Shown in pieces: positions 21,537 through 31,059 of a stretch of DNA of 64,000 nucleotides. Made by a program: the position numbers and the translations under genes. The stretch covers positions 62,001 to 126,000 of the forward strand of contig JAAEAF010000647.1 in NCBI GenBank assembly GCA_011037195.1, in the 5' to 3' direction. This stretch comes from Triatoma infestans. Taxonomy: Eukaryota > Arthropoda > Insecta > Hemiptera > Reduviidae. The notes beneath the pieces were generated by a model. That model searched no databases and was not told the origin of the DNA. It saw nothing but the letters and a program-made list of their open reading frames with translations. The first letter of the stretch is position 1; each line of letters starts with the position of its first letter.

Positions 21537-23185
21537 TAGTTTAAAGAAAATCGTTGGAGCCATTTTAGAGAAGAAAATTGCAGAAAATTGAAAAATATTT
21601 ATCAGTAAAAATGCAGTTCCGTTCATCCGATTCTCTTCGAACTCGGGATTTCAACAACATATTTAATTCTGATTAATATTATTTAGATGATAGAATTGTG
21701 TAATAAACTGAAATATCACTTTAAGGGGAAAACCTAACCCCACCTCTCCCCCAATAGTGGCCCTTAAATGAATTTCCCCAGAGAATTGTTACAAATAAAA
21801 ATTGTAGATCTTTGTGTGTGTGTAGTTGGTATACCAACTTTAAAAACAATCGTTGGAGCCTTTTTCAAGAAAATTGCAAAAAAAAATAAAAATTTCATTC
21901 GGTGAAGTATTACTTCCGGTTGAGGAATATTGGCAGATAACTTAATGTCGGATCCATGATGATACCCTAAACGGAATATCAAGTTTGAACTTTCTGTGAT
22001 TTTTCATTTTTGAGCTATGCTGTTCACCATTGTACGTAAACAGACCATTTTCTAAAAACCACTTTTACTTTCTCTTACTCCTAGTAAGAGGAAGTATTGT
22101 AATCGTGTCAAATTTTCGATATCGAGTTTTCACCGGAAATATCCGTTTTGAGGTCCCCCTGAGTCCAAAAAAGTGGTTTTTAGCGAATGGTCTGTGTGTG
22201 TGTGTGTGTGGTGTTGTGTGTGTGTCTGTGTGTGTCTGTGTGTGTGTATGTATGTGAACAGCATAGCTCAAAAACGAAAAATCGTAGAAAGTTCAAACTT
22301 GATATTACGTTAGGTATCACCATGGGATCTGACGGTGCGTTATGTGTCAATATTCTTCAACCGGAAGTACCACTTTACTAGTTGTTTTTTTTACGTTTTT
22401 TGCAATTTTCTCAAAAATGGCTCCGAAGATTTTCTTTAAACTTGTGATATCAACTACACATACAAAGAGCTACAACTTTTATTTGAAACATTTCTCCAGG
22501 AAAATTCATTTAAGGGCACTTCTGGGGGAGGGGTGGGGTTAGGTTTTCATCTAAACTGCTATTTCAGTATATTAGACAATTCTGTCATCTAAATAATGTT
22601 AATTAGAATTAAATATGTTGTTGAAATTCCGAGTTTGAAAAAAAAATAGATAACCGGAAGTGCGTTTTTACTGAAATATAATTTTCAGTTTTCTGGTATT
22701 TTCTCGAAAATGGCTCCAACGATTTTCTTTAAACCAGCGTTGTTAACTATACATATAAAGAGCTACAACTTTTATTTGAAACTTTTCCCCTGATAAATTC
22801 ATTTAAGGGGACTTTTGGGGGAGGGGGGTTATGTTTTTCTTTAAAATGCTATCACAGTTGATTATACAATTCTGTCATCCAAATTGAAATAACTAGAAAT
22901 TAATATATGACCCAAATTCCGAGTTTCAAGGAAATTAGTAAACCGGACAGTTTTACTGGACAGTGTTTTCACTTTTCGACGAATTTCATTAAATTTGGTA
23001 CACTAACTATAAAATTTGTCAATTATAATTTTGAGTACTGGAGTAAGAGAAAGTTGTGTGAGTGTTTCACACCAGATTTTTTTGTATACAGGGGACTTCA
23101 TAACGTGTATTTCCGGTGAATATTCGATGTCGAAAATTTGACACGATTACAATATTTCCTCTTAGAGGCCAGAGTAAGAGAAAGT
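21537..23185 (-). repeat. Helentron-like repeat, host of a nested copy
   Basis: The minus-strand copy occupies 21537-22066 and resumes at 23077-23185 (CGGTGAATATTCGATG ... AGAGTAAGAGAAAGT). Between them lies a complete plus-strand copy. The 3' stem-loop of this outer copy is missing at its left end. Confidence 0.8.
22067..23076 (+). repeat. Helentron-like (HINE) repeat, complete nested copy
   Basis: 1010 bp, from ACTTTCTCTTACTCC to GTGTTTCACACCAGA. It contains a GT-rich microsatellite (22193-22250), CCGGAAGT landmarks at about 22363 and 22664, a degenerate third near 22943, and the 3' sub-terminal GGAGTAAGAGAAAGT plus stem-loop. The insertion point is inside the run of T of an older copy, which fixes both ends of the element. 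Confidence 0.85.
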
Positions 23186-23734
23186 AATAAGAACAATTTA
23201 TAAATGTTGCAAAATTTGTGTAAAATTTGTTTAAATAAATTTGTCAACGAAACATGAAATAGGAATGCACGTTTATTTTACATATGATATGAGGAAGTAA
23301 TAAAAAAATAATCTTTGTATCAAATAACATTAAAAAGAAACGTGAGAATGTGTAATTTACAAAAAATAAAATATAAAGTAAATTATAATTATCTCATGCG
23401 TTATTTTTAAAAGGCCGTTAGCGTAACACAACAGAAAATTTTTAACGAGAGTTTTGTTAAATTGTCAACAATAATAAACAAAAAAGAAATATATGTGTGA
23501 ACCATTCATACGACATATTTTTTTCTTCTCAAGTTCCTATTGTTAATATTTTCATTGTCTTTACTTTGTTAAAAAAAAAAAAAAAATTTAATACTGGTTA
23601 AATTGGTTCAGAAATCATTCGTTTCTGATGATGTAGCTCATATAGTTAGTAACTCTCTCTGTTTATTACATAATTTGAGTTTAGTTTGTTTTATGGAAAA
23701 TATATCTAACACCGATTAACATTTTTTTTATCTT
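23186..23734. other. AT-rich stretch, nothing recognised
   Basis: No coding signal or clear repeat. Poly-A at 23574-23586. Confidence 0.45.
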
Positions 23735-23780
23735 TATCCCTGAAGAAGACAATAAATTTGTCGAAACGTTGGAAAAGATT
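23735..23780 (+). ncRNA. Hammerhead-like motif of a Penelope-like element
   Basis: CTGAAGA (23743-23749), one extra A, a 5-bp helix GACAA/TTGTC with loop TAAAT, then GAAACGTTGG. Flanking TCC before the core can pair with GGA after the GTT. This is the arrangement of minimal hammerheads known in Penelope-like terminal repeats, so I call it a relic of one. Activity is unknown. Confidence 0.4.
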
Positions 23781-23829
23781 TAAAAAAAGTGTACATTTTA
23801 TTGACCGCTCCTCGAGATCTCCTTTAGTT

Positions 23830-24512
23830 ATTCTAGATATCCTAAAATTTGCTTTAAACGATTGAAACATATGCATGAAAATAAAAATGATTTAGAAGAA
23901 TACAATTGGTATTCTCAAATTTCAAAACAGTTTTCTGTGATAGGGATTGATGTCCATGCCCAGATCAAATGTGCCACTGATCTGGTAATGAATAAACATG
24001 CAATTTTAGAAAAATTTAGAAACCACTGGCTCAGTGTAAACGTAGATAGTGCATCACTTCATCTTATAGTTCAGTGTTCAGAGATATTAGTTCATTAGGC
24101 TTAGGCGAAAATTATATAACATACAAGAGTTCTATCCATAAAATTAGGACAATTGTACAAATCAGATTAGCTGGCAATAACCATTTATATATCTTTCACA
24201 AAGGAAACAAATATAATCTGGATTATCTAAATGTATGTACAGTTTGTAATATGAATCAAGAAGTAAATTTAAATCATTTTTATTTTCATTGTCCAATCTA
24301 TAGTTCCCTTAGAGCACATTATATTGATAAATATATTAATGATAACAACTTCGATCTTGCTGAACTGTTTACTGTCAATAGCGTAATGAAACTTAACGTT
24401 CTATACTATTATACTGTGGGAGCTTTTAAATTACGTTCGTTTATTATTAATGAATAGATTTTATTTTGTTCACTTGAATATTAAAAATTATAAAAAAAAA
24501 AAAAAAAAAAAA
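23830..24512 (+). pseudogene. LINE C-terminal fragment with poly-A
   Basis: First frame (23862-24098): ENKNDLEEYNWYSQISKQF and so on, to SASLH. After a frameshift near 24070 follows VFRDISSLGLGENYITYKSS, IRTIVQIRLAGNNHLYIF and CTVCNMNQEVNLNHFYFHC (Cys-Cys-His-Cys tail), ending KLRSFIINE-stop at 24457. The poly-A is at 24491-24511. It matches the minus-strand fragment at 39.6-40.5 kb block by block (SLGLGE.YI, RIYLNNITYRFDPDQLCPLC), so both belong to one LINE family. RT core absent. Confidence 0.75.
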
Positions 24513-24559
24513 GAGGATTTTTTCAGTGATGTAAGAAATGATATTTTTTAGTTTCTATT

Positions 24560-24778
24560 TTCTGTACATGTTGTAAGTTTTCAAACGCAAGCTCCTTGCT
24601 AAAAGGACCTGTATCCTTACAAGCAATAAATATATTATTATTATTATTTTTCTGTAAAGAGAAGGAATGCATGTATTGTGTACTGTTCTGACGAAGTACA
24701 AGGAGTACTGGAACTGTGGTAACCCATGGGAGTCGCTATTCCCCAAGTAACTGCATGCAACAGATACCCGTTGCGAGC
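24560..24778 (-). repeat. LINE-like ATT tail and tRNA-like repeat fragment
   Basis: 24655-24778 is the 5' part of the tRNA-like repeat on the minus strand (GTTCTGACGAAGTACAAGG, CAAGTAACTGCATGCAACAG). 24590-24655 (CAATAAATATATTATTATTA) looks like a LINE 3' end with an ATT tail joined to it. Confidence 0.5.
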
Positions 24779-25094
24779 ACAGTTTGATCCATATTTATTA
24801 ATTTTTATTTTAATATAAGTTTCGGCTCCTCAAATCAAGAGTATACCCGAAGAAGATGACCCAAGTAAGGGGGATTGAAATGTTCACAAAAAACAACATA
24901 TTAATATAGATACTTTTCAACTTATCGACCGAGTTCTGTCCAGCGATTTGGTCGGTAAGCGAGTAAACGTGTTCATGTCAAAATATTGGAAACAAATTTC
25001 AACTTAAAAACTTAGTTTTCAATTATTATCAGTGTAAATAACTATGCCCCACTTCGTGCTTGTTCCTGGGGTTGGCGGACAGTCGGCAGGAGCT
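24779..25094. other. AT-rich stretch, nothing recognised
   Basis: No coding signal. CCGAAGAAGATGACCC near 24846 is reminiscent of the hammerhead-like core but too degraded to call. Confidence 0.4.
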
Positions 25095-25473
25095 GTTGGA
25101 TCTGGGCAGGATCTCTGACGCATATGCGGCAGAGAGCCTGAAACATCAGCACATGTGCTTGATAATTGTCCTGACAACGTGCTACTTGTAACTAGACGCC
25201 ACCATAGTGTAAAGTACGCCTTGATGGAAATAATGAAAAGAAAAGATTATGTGACTTTCGAAGAGATATACGCTGTAGATACAGATGGATCTACAAGATA
25301 CGCTGATATTATAGCATTAGACAATGCCAGCAATGTAGTGTATATTTTTGATCCAACCATCCGTTTTGGGAGTAAAGATCCGAAACAGGACGAGAAAATA
25401 GATGAGGAGAAAAGGGCCATTTATGAAAAATGTATCCCCTTTTTTATAAGGAGAAGTTTAAGGATCATTTCGG
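25095..25473 (+). pseudogene. R2/RLE-type LINE C-terminal part, first segment
   Basis: From 25119 the frame reads RICGREPETSAHVLDNCP, a Cys-Cys-His-Cys knuckle whose first Cys has become a TGA stop at 25116. Next come TRRHHSVKYALM and the restriction-like endonuclease core DTDGSTRYADIIALDN...IFDPTIRF, with the D...D spacing of RLE elements (R2, NeSL). IDEEKRAIYEKCIPFF follows. A one-base loss in the T-run at 25440-25445 shifts the frame. The true frame then reads YKEKFKDHFG up to the junction with the inserted LINE, and resumes at 30523. No RT part remains. Confidence 0.8.
25460..25473 (+). repeat. Left 14-bp target-site duplication
   Basis: AAGGATCATTTCGG is identical at 25460-25473 and 30523-30536. 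The bases outside differ (T/A before, A/G after), so the duplication is exactly 14 bp, the length made by R1-type LINEs in their target. Confidence 0.9.
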
Positions 25474-26292
25474 AGCCAAAGGTTTGAGGGAGTATTCGTA
25501 CTCACATAGGGTGAAACTTCCCTATGTTTCTCGAGACGGTTATTCCGTCGCGGAACCTCATTCTAGCCCATCCAACGCGTCCTCGTCGCTGGCTCCGGAA
25601 ACATCTGCGCTCCACTTTGTGGAAGCGTGGGTGGCTAAGTTGGAGGGTGAACGCAGAGGGTAGCCTTCGGGCTATTTGGGAACCTAGCACTCCCACGTAC
25701 CTCAGCTACAATTACAGACTAACAAGTGCAGTGGTTTTCCCATTAGGAGTGTGAGTTGGTGGAGATTTTTCTGCCCTCTGTTTGGGTCGCCATAATTTAT
25801 GTGCGGCCTGAATCTCTTGCAGCGAATTCTTTTGCTGCGGAGCCTCCGTGGGAATTCATATTGCATCACTTACACCTAAACGCCTTAACATTATACACTT
25901 ACATAGTTACAGTCTTACACGCCAGTGGCACGTGCTGGTGCCACCCACATGTTTGCCGTGTGTGGATACCTGTGTCGTGGGGGAGGGAAGTCCTGGTGGT
26001 TGAGGATGCAGGTTCTCGCTGGAGGCAAGTTTCCTCGGCGTGCCTTGCAGTCCAACACACCACTTTGGTTCCTGACTCCACTAAACAGGCGGCCAGAGCC
26101 TAACCCAGCTCTGGTCAATCGGCTAGCGTAAAGAACGCATGGGTGAGCTCCCGGGTATTGTGGGCCATGGCTCACAATCCCTGGGCGCTATATCTCTAGG
26201 GTAGCTCTGGCGCTTCTTCAAAGCGTCCCAAATTGTGAGGCTCCGTGGAGGGTGGAGAGCTCTGGAGATGAATTTTTAATTTTATTTATTAT
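25474..26292 (+). other. 5' region of the LINE, GC-richer, no ORF1 recognised
   Basis: It is higher in G+C than the surroundings, so it belongs to the element. The longest frames (25756-26103 and others) lack the Cys-His knuckles expected in an R1-group ORF1. An internal promoter is expected here but I cannot point to one. Confidence 0.6.
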
Positions 26293-26763
26293 ATGTTTTT
26301 AATTTTAAATTCGTCAGCCGGGGGCCCCTTAGAGGAGGGGGCCACCGGTGGTGGGGGTAATTCCTCTGTACATCCAGAGTCGGGTGACCAGGGCCTGGAT
26401 GCACTAATGGGTGGGAATCTGGAAAAATATCCAGAGGCAGGGAAGGCTTGCTCTGGAGGAGAACGTGTCAGGAGGAGCCGCGGAGGACTTGTCCTCCTGC
26501 GGCGATTTCTGAAACGTGGTCATAGGAAAAAGGAAAGATATGTAAGGCAGGTATTTTTATTTTTATTTATTTATTTATATTTATTTGTTTGTTTATTTAT
26601 TTATTTATATTTATCTATTTGTCTATTTATTTATTTAAATTTATTTATTTTATTATTATTTGTTTATTTATTTATTTTATTATTATTCATTTATTTTTGT
26701 TCCTGCCTGCTATCAAGTTTGTCAGAAGTTCCATTTCTTACATTAGTTGACTTATTACTATGA
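26293..26763 (+). CDS. Small upstream frame of the LINE (possible ORF1 remnant)
   Basis: 156 codons. The first about 85 residues are Gly/Arg-rich (GGPLEEGATGGGGNSSV, RRSRGGLVLLRRFLKRG). The rest is a run of Phe/Leu/Tyr/Ile produced purely by a TTTA-type repeat. The stop TGA overlaps the ORF2 start as ATGA, a common ORF1/ORF2 arrangement in LINEs. There is no Cys-His knuckle, coiled coil or RNA-binding domain. It is either the tail of a deleted ORF1 with a repeat grown into it or a chance frame. Low confidence that it is translated. Confidence 0.3.
   Translation: MFLILNSSAGGPLEEGATGGGGNSSVHPESGDQGLDALMGGNLEKYPEAGKACSGGERVRRSRGGLVLLRRFLKRGHRKKERYVRQVFLFLFIYLYLFVCLFIYLYLSICLFIYLNLFILLLFVYLFILLLFIYFCSCLLSSLSEVPFLTLVDLLL
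26550..26700 (+). repeat. TTTA/TTTG tetranucleotide tract
   Basis: About 150 bases of TTTATTTATTTA with TTTG and TATT variants, lying between the 5' region and ORF2 of the LINE. Confidence 0.85.
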
Positions 26764-29700
26764 TTGACAGGGTGGAAATGGTTCAGGTTAACTTGCAGCA
26801 TAGCAAAGATGCAACGGCTAACTTATGCCGTTGTATTGCTAAGTTGCATACATATTTTATTCTAATACAAGAACCTTATGCCTTTAAAGGTTTGGTTCGA
26901 GGATTGAGTGTGGTTGATGGCAGACTGTTCGTGGCGGATGGCGGGGACATTCCTAGGGCATGTATTCTTGCCAGTCGGAGTGTCGACGCTGTCCTGCTTC
27001 GACAGTTCTGCTCTCGGGACTTGGTGGCGGTGAGGGTTGGACTGGGGGTTGGTGGGCGTCGTCGCGACGTAGTTGTGGCTTCGGCTTACTTCCCCTATGA
27101 TGGCCCCTCTCCTCCTCCTCAGGAGTTCATGGGTTTGGTTCGGTATTCGGAGACCAATGACATACCTATTATAATAGGATGTGACGCGAATGCACATCAT
27201 GTTGTCTGGGGCAGCAGCGACACCAATGGTAGGGGTCGCGCTCTCATGGATTTCCTGGTGGGCACGCGATTAGAGGTCCTGAATAGGGGTACTGAACCCA
27301 CTTTTGTTACTAGGATTAGAAGACAGGTTATTGATATTTCCCTTGCTTCTAGGAATTTTAGTGGTCTGATTAAGGATTGGAGGGTGAGTCCTGAGGCTTC
27401 CATCTCCGATCACAGGATGATTAGGTTTAGTCTGGGGATTGATCCAATTACCCTGGCTAGTTATAGGAATCCCAGGAGGGCGGATTGGGGTTTATATTCT
27501 AGAATTATTGAAGATAAACTGACTATCCAATCAGAAGCCCCTGATGGCATAGAGGAATTGGAAAGGGAGGCTGGTATTCTTCATGAACACATTAGATCCT
27601 CATTCGAGGAGTCTTGTCCTCCCAAGGTGGTTAAGGATAGTAAGAATCCCTGGTGGTCTTCTTCGTTGGAAAAACTAAGGAGACAGGTAAGGGGCTCATA
27701 CAGGAAGGCTGTCCTTGCTGATTCTTCGGAATCATGGGATAGTTATAACAGTATTAAAAGAGCATATAAATATGCTCTGAGGAGAGCCAAGAGGAATTCC
27801 TGGAGATCCTTTTGTGAGGATATAAATTCGTTCCAGGAATCATCTAGATTGGTACGGATTCTTAGTAAGGATAGGGACAGTCAGTTAGGTACCCTACGAT
27901 ACCCTGATGGTTCCTTTACAGGGGGGGAAGGGGAGACACTGCAGCTTTTGCTTGATACTCACTTCCCGGATAATATTGGTTTAAATGCTGCTTCGTCTTT
28001 GGTGGGTGGTAGGAGATGGGACCTTGAAGATGTATCCACCTTAGATGAGGTTGTCACACATGATAGAGTTAGTTGGGCAGTACAAAGTTTCTCACCTTTC
28101 AAGTCACCTGGACCGGACGGGATTTATCCTTGTCTGTTGCAAAAGGGTGGGGACGTGCTGACGAAGGTATTGTTAAGATTGTTTAAAGGATGTTTGATGT
28201 TTGGTTATGTACCAACATTATGGAGAGAAGTAAGGGTAGTCTTTATTCCCAAGCCGGGAAGAAATGACTACTCCGACCCCAAGGCATTTAGACCCATTAG
28301 TCTTATGTCTTTCCTCTTGAAAACTTTGGAAAGGTTGGTGGATAGGTATATTACTGATGGCCCATTAAGGGATCATCCACTCCATCCTAACCAACATGCT
28401 TATATTGTGGGTAAGTCGACAGAGACTGCATTACATTGTCTCGTCGGAAGGATAGAATCTGCTTTGGAAATAAAAGAATATGCCATAGGGTGTTTCTTTG
28501 ATGTTGAGGGGGCATTTGACAGAGTATCGTTTGATGCTCTGGAAGATGCCTTGGTACGAAAAGGTATACATCCCGTCTTAATCAATTGGATAGGTGTCTA
28601 TCTTAGGAGTAGGGTTATACAGGTTTCCCTTGGCGGGCGCACCATGATAGTACAAGTGGGGAGAGGTTGCCCTCAAGGGGGGTGTCTCTCACCTAAGTTG
28701 TGGTGCGTCGTCATGGATGACCTTTTGGTTAGGATGAATTCATCGGGATTTTATGTGCAAGCATATGCCGATGATGGTGTTATTTTATTGTTAGGGCGCT
28801 GTTTGTCCACTATTTCGGACCTAATGCAAAGCGCCCTTAACATGGTATATTGTTGGACACAGGATAAGGGTCTTTCTATTAATCCTATTAAGACCCAGGC
28901 AATTCTATTTACTCATAGAAGGAAGATAGTAGGTTTTACACCTCCTAGGTTGTTAGGTACTTCCATACAGGTTAGCAAATCAGTGAAGTTCCTTGGAGTA
29001 GTTCTCGACAGTAAATTGAACTGGTCGGAACATGTTAAGACACAACATCAAAAGGCGATAATCTCCTTTTGGCAATGTCGAAGAGTTGTAGGTAAGAACT
29101 GGGGAATCACTCCCAAGATGATGTTCTGGATTTATTGTATGGTCATTAAACCTAGATTGGTATATGCGGCTTTGGTGTGGTGGCGTCGCATTGAAACACG
29201 ATCTGCTAGGCAGCTGTTGGAAGAAGTCCAACGCTTGGCTTGTCTGGCGGTGACTGGAGCGTTTCGGACGACACCGACCGCATCTATGGAGACTTTGTTA
29301 GGGATTCCACCTCTTTTTGTGGAGGTGAAAAACCAGGCAATGAAAGCCTGTTATAGAATTAAACAGGCAGGTTTTTGGCAGGGTAAGCGATATGGTCATT
29401 CTACCATTTATCGTGAGATGCTTTTAAGGATTCCCATTACAGGTTTCCCTTCTGATAGGAATTTGAAGACTTTTGTCTTTGGTCATTCCTACAGGGTTAG
29501 GTTGCCTTCTAGGGAAGATTGGTTAACCCTGGGTCCGTCTGGTGTGATTCCTGAGAATTATCTCCGATGCTACACGGACGGTTCCAGGATGGATGGTAGG
29601 TCTGGGGCTGCCGTCTATTTTGAGACGGGAGATCATTTGGTAGCGCCTCTTGGTGAGTGGGCCACCGTTTTCCAGGCTGAGGTTTATGCAATTCTTTGCT

Positions 29701-30422
29701 GTATTTTGGATGAGAGGGTGCGTAACACTAATTTAAAAGGTGTTTGTATCTGCTCGGATAGCCAGGCTGCGTTGAAGGCGCTTAATTCATGTGTCTTCAC
29801 TTCCAGATTGGTGTTGGAATGTTCTAGAAGACTGGAAGATCTTTCTTCATTAAAGGATGTGCTTCTGGTCTGGGTTCCAGGTCATATGGGAATTTTGGGG
29901 AATGAGGAGGTGGATAGGTTTGCCAAATTAGGTGCCTCTCTCCCTTTCATTGGTCCAGAGCCTGCTGTTGGTGTGTCTTCTGACACATGTTTGTCGGGCT
30001 TTCAGACGTGGATGACCTCACAGCACTCATCCTTATGGATGAGTGCAGTGGGTTGTCGGCAGTCTAAAATGCTCATTGGGGGCCCGGACGGAGCTTTGAG
30101 TAGTGGGGTCCGATGTCTTTCACGGACCTCCCTCAGGTATCTGGTTGGATTCCTCACTGGGCATTGTGGTTTAAGGAGACATCTCTATATAATGGGACTT
30201 GTGCCTGACCCTTTTTGTAGAGTTTGTGAAACTGAGGAGGAAACACCCATGCATTTGATGACGAATTGTTTGGGTTGTGAGGAGATTAGGTTTAGGACCT
30301 TCGGCCGGAATAGGATGTCGGTAGAGGATCTTAAGCTGTGTCCTTTTAAGGTTTTGGTCCGATTTGTTCGGTCTGTTGTGAAACTTAGATGGTTAAAACC
30401 TGGGCCTGGATTTTCATTCTAG
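26760..30422 (+). CDS. LINE ORF2: endonuclease, reverse transcriptase, RNase H
   Basis: 1220 residues without stop or frameshift. Residues 1-225 form an APE-type endonuclease (QEP at 37-39, GCDANAHHVVWGS at about 140-152, SDH at 216-218). The reverse transcriptase spans about 430-750 (FIPKPGRND, FRPISLM, FFDVEGAFDRV with motif A Asp near 581, GCPQGGCLSPKLW, AYADDGVILL at 668-677). RNase H spans about 935-1055 (YTDGS, QAEVYAI, SDSQAALKAL, GNEEVDRFAK, giving the D-E-D-D set). The C-terminal Cys-Cys-His-Cys motif is CRVCETEEETPMHLMTNC at about 1153-1170. It should cut target DNA and copy its RNA by target-primed reverse transcription in the nucleus. Either ATG at 26760 or the in-frame one at 26778 (MVQVNLQHSK) could be the start. 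Confidence 0.95.
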   Translation: MIDRVEMVQVNLQHSKDATANLCRCIAKLHTYFILIQEPYAFKGLVRGLSVVDGRLFVADGGDIPRACILASRSVDAVLLRQFCSRDLVAVRVGLGVGGRRRDVVVASAYFPYDGPSPPPQEFMGLVRYSETNDIPIIIGCDANAHHVVWGSSDTNGRGRALMDFLVGTRLEVLNRGTEPTFVTRIRRQVIDISLASRNFSGLIKDWRVSPEASISDHRMIRFSLGIDPITLASYRNPRRADWGLYSRIIEDKLTIQSEAPDGIEELEREAGILHEHIRSSFEESCPPKVVKDSKNPWWSSSLEKLRRQVRGSYRKAVLADSSESWDSYNSIKRAYKYALRRAKRNSWRSFCEDINSFQESSRLVRILSKDRDSQLGTLRYPDGSFTGGEGETLQLLLDTHFPDNIGLNAASSLVGGRRWDLEDVSTLDEVVTHDRVSWAVQSFSPFKSPGPDGIYPCLLQKGGDVLTKVLLRLFKGCLMFGYVPTLWREVRVVFIPKPGRNDYSDPKAFRPISLMSFLLKTLERLVDRYITDGPLRDHPLHPNQHAYIVGKSTETALHCLVGRIESALEIKEYAIGCFFDVEGAFDRVSFDALEDALVRKGIHPVLINWIGVYLRSRVIQVSLGGRTMIVQVGRGCPQGGCLSPKLWCVVMDDLLVRMNSSGFYVQAYADDGVILLLGRCLSTISDLMQSALNMVYCWTQDKGLSINPIKTQAILFTHRRKIVGFTPPRLLGTSIQVSKSVKFLGVVLDSKLNWSEHVKTQHQKAIISFWQCRRVVGKNWGITPKMMFWIYCMVIKPRLVYAALVWWRRIETRSARQLLEEVQRLACLAVTGAFRTTPTASMETLLGIPPLFVEVKNQAMKACYRIKQAGFWQGKRYGHSTIYREMLLRIPITGFPSDRNLKTFVFGHSYRVRLPSREDWLTLGPSGVIPENYLRCYTDGSRMDGRSGAAVYFETGDHLVAPLGEWATVFQAEVYAILCCILDERVRNTNLKGVCICSDSQAALKALNSCVFTSRLVLECSRRLEDLSSLKDVLLVWVPGHMGILGNEEVDRFAKLGASLPFIGPEPAVGVSSDTCLSGFQTWMTSQHSSLWMSAVGCRQSKMLIGGPDGALSSGVRCLSRTSLRYLVGFLTGHCGLRRHLYIMGLVPDPFCRVCETEEETPMHLMTNCLGCEEIRFRTFGRNRMSVEDLKLCPFKVLVRFVRSVVKLRWLKPGPGFSF

Positions 30423-30522
30423 TCCCAGTGGTAGGTATTCTTTAGGGGCAGCTATATGGGCCCGAGGGGGCTTTGGATAGCGTAGGGTTTACTTCCCTCC
30501 CCTTTTGGGAATAATAATAATA
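30423..30522 (+). other. 3' region and TAA tail of the LINE
   Basis: About 90 bases of noncoding sequence follow the TAG, ending GGGAATAATAATAATAA directly before the right target duplication. No poly-A signal in the last 60 bases. Confidence 0.7.
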
Positions 30523-30692
30523 AAGGATCATTTCGGGGTGCATGGCTTGTGGTTTGGTGCCAGATGTGTGGTGCCTAAGACAACTTGGACTTTTTCAACA
30601 AGATCAATATCAGCCTTAAAGACATAGCTCCTTTAGTGGACAATATTCTAGTTGACTCCCTGGGAATTATTTCCCAGTATATTTATAGATAA
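30523..30692 (+). pseudogene. R2/RLE-type LINE C-terminal part, second segment
   Basis: After the right copy of the 14-bp duplication the frame continues from the left segment: KDHFGVHGLWFGARCVVPK, TTWTFFNKINISLKDIAPLV, ending GIISQYIYR and TAA at 30690. The GLWFGARC...P block is a typical end of RLE-type proteins. The smooth join across the insertion confirms the target and its original reading frame. Confidence 0.8.
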
Positions 30693-31059
30693 ACTAAGTG
30701 TTTATATTTAGACTTAGATGCACTTTATGTTATCTATAGATATTAGTTTTTTTATTTAGACATTGCATTTTATTTGGACATTAAGATATCGTTAACTTTT
30801 TATGGCTAGGTCTTATCGCTTTATTGCTATGTGTACGGATTGATGAGTACGCTGTGTGTTGAAGCACTTCAATTTAATTGAGCAGCTCCACTTGATTTTG
30901 ATTAAGTGTTCTCTCTTCAGGAAAAATTGTGTGAATCGCTCAGACATAGAATAGCTCTTACTGCAATTTACATAGTTATAATTGACTAATTCTGCTCTAA
31001 CTTATAATTCTTAAGTTGTTTAGTTGTCTTCAAGACACATGAATGGGGGAGAAGTTTAA
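30693..31059. other. Probable 3' region of the RLE-type LINE, no gene
   Basis: AT-rich sequence downstream of the RLE stop codon. No tail boundary could be fixed. Confidence 0.4.

Larger units (their letters stand above)
25474..30522 (+). mobile_element. Full-length-looking R1/I-group LINE, 5.05 kb
   Basis: It is bounded by the 14-bp duplication and sits in the C-terminal coding part of an RLE-type LINE. Layout: 1.29-kb 5' region without a recognisable ORF1, a 471-nt upstream frame, an uninterrupted 1220-codon ORF2 overlapping it by ATGA, a 100-bp 3' region and a short TAA tail (30511-30521). The intact ORF2 and exact duplication argue for a fairly recent insertion. Clade placement (R1, LOA or I group) rests on APE endonuclease plus RNase H, the 14-bp duplication and the TAA tail, and needs a tree. 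Confidence 0.85.

Noticed and set aside
22030..22381. Overlapping frames rich in Val-Cys or His-Thr
   Set aside because: They are produced by the GT/CA microsatellite of the repeat.
26860..29700. Minus-strand frames of 60-112 codons
   Set aside because: Shadows of the long LINE ORF2.
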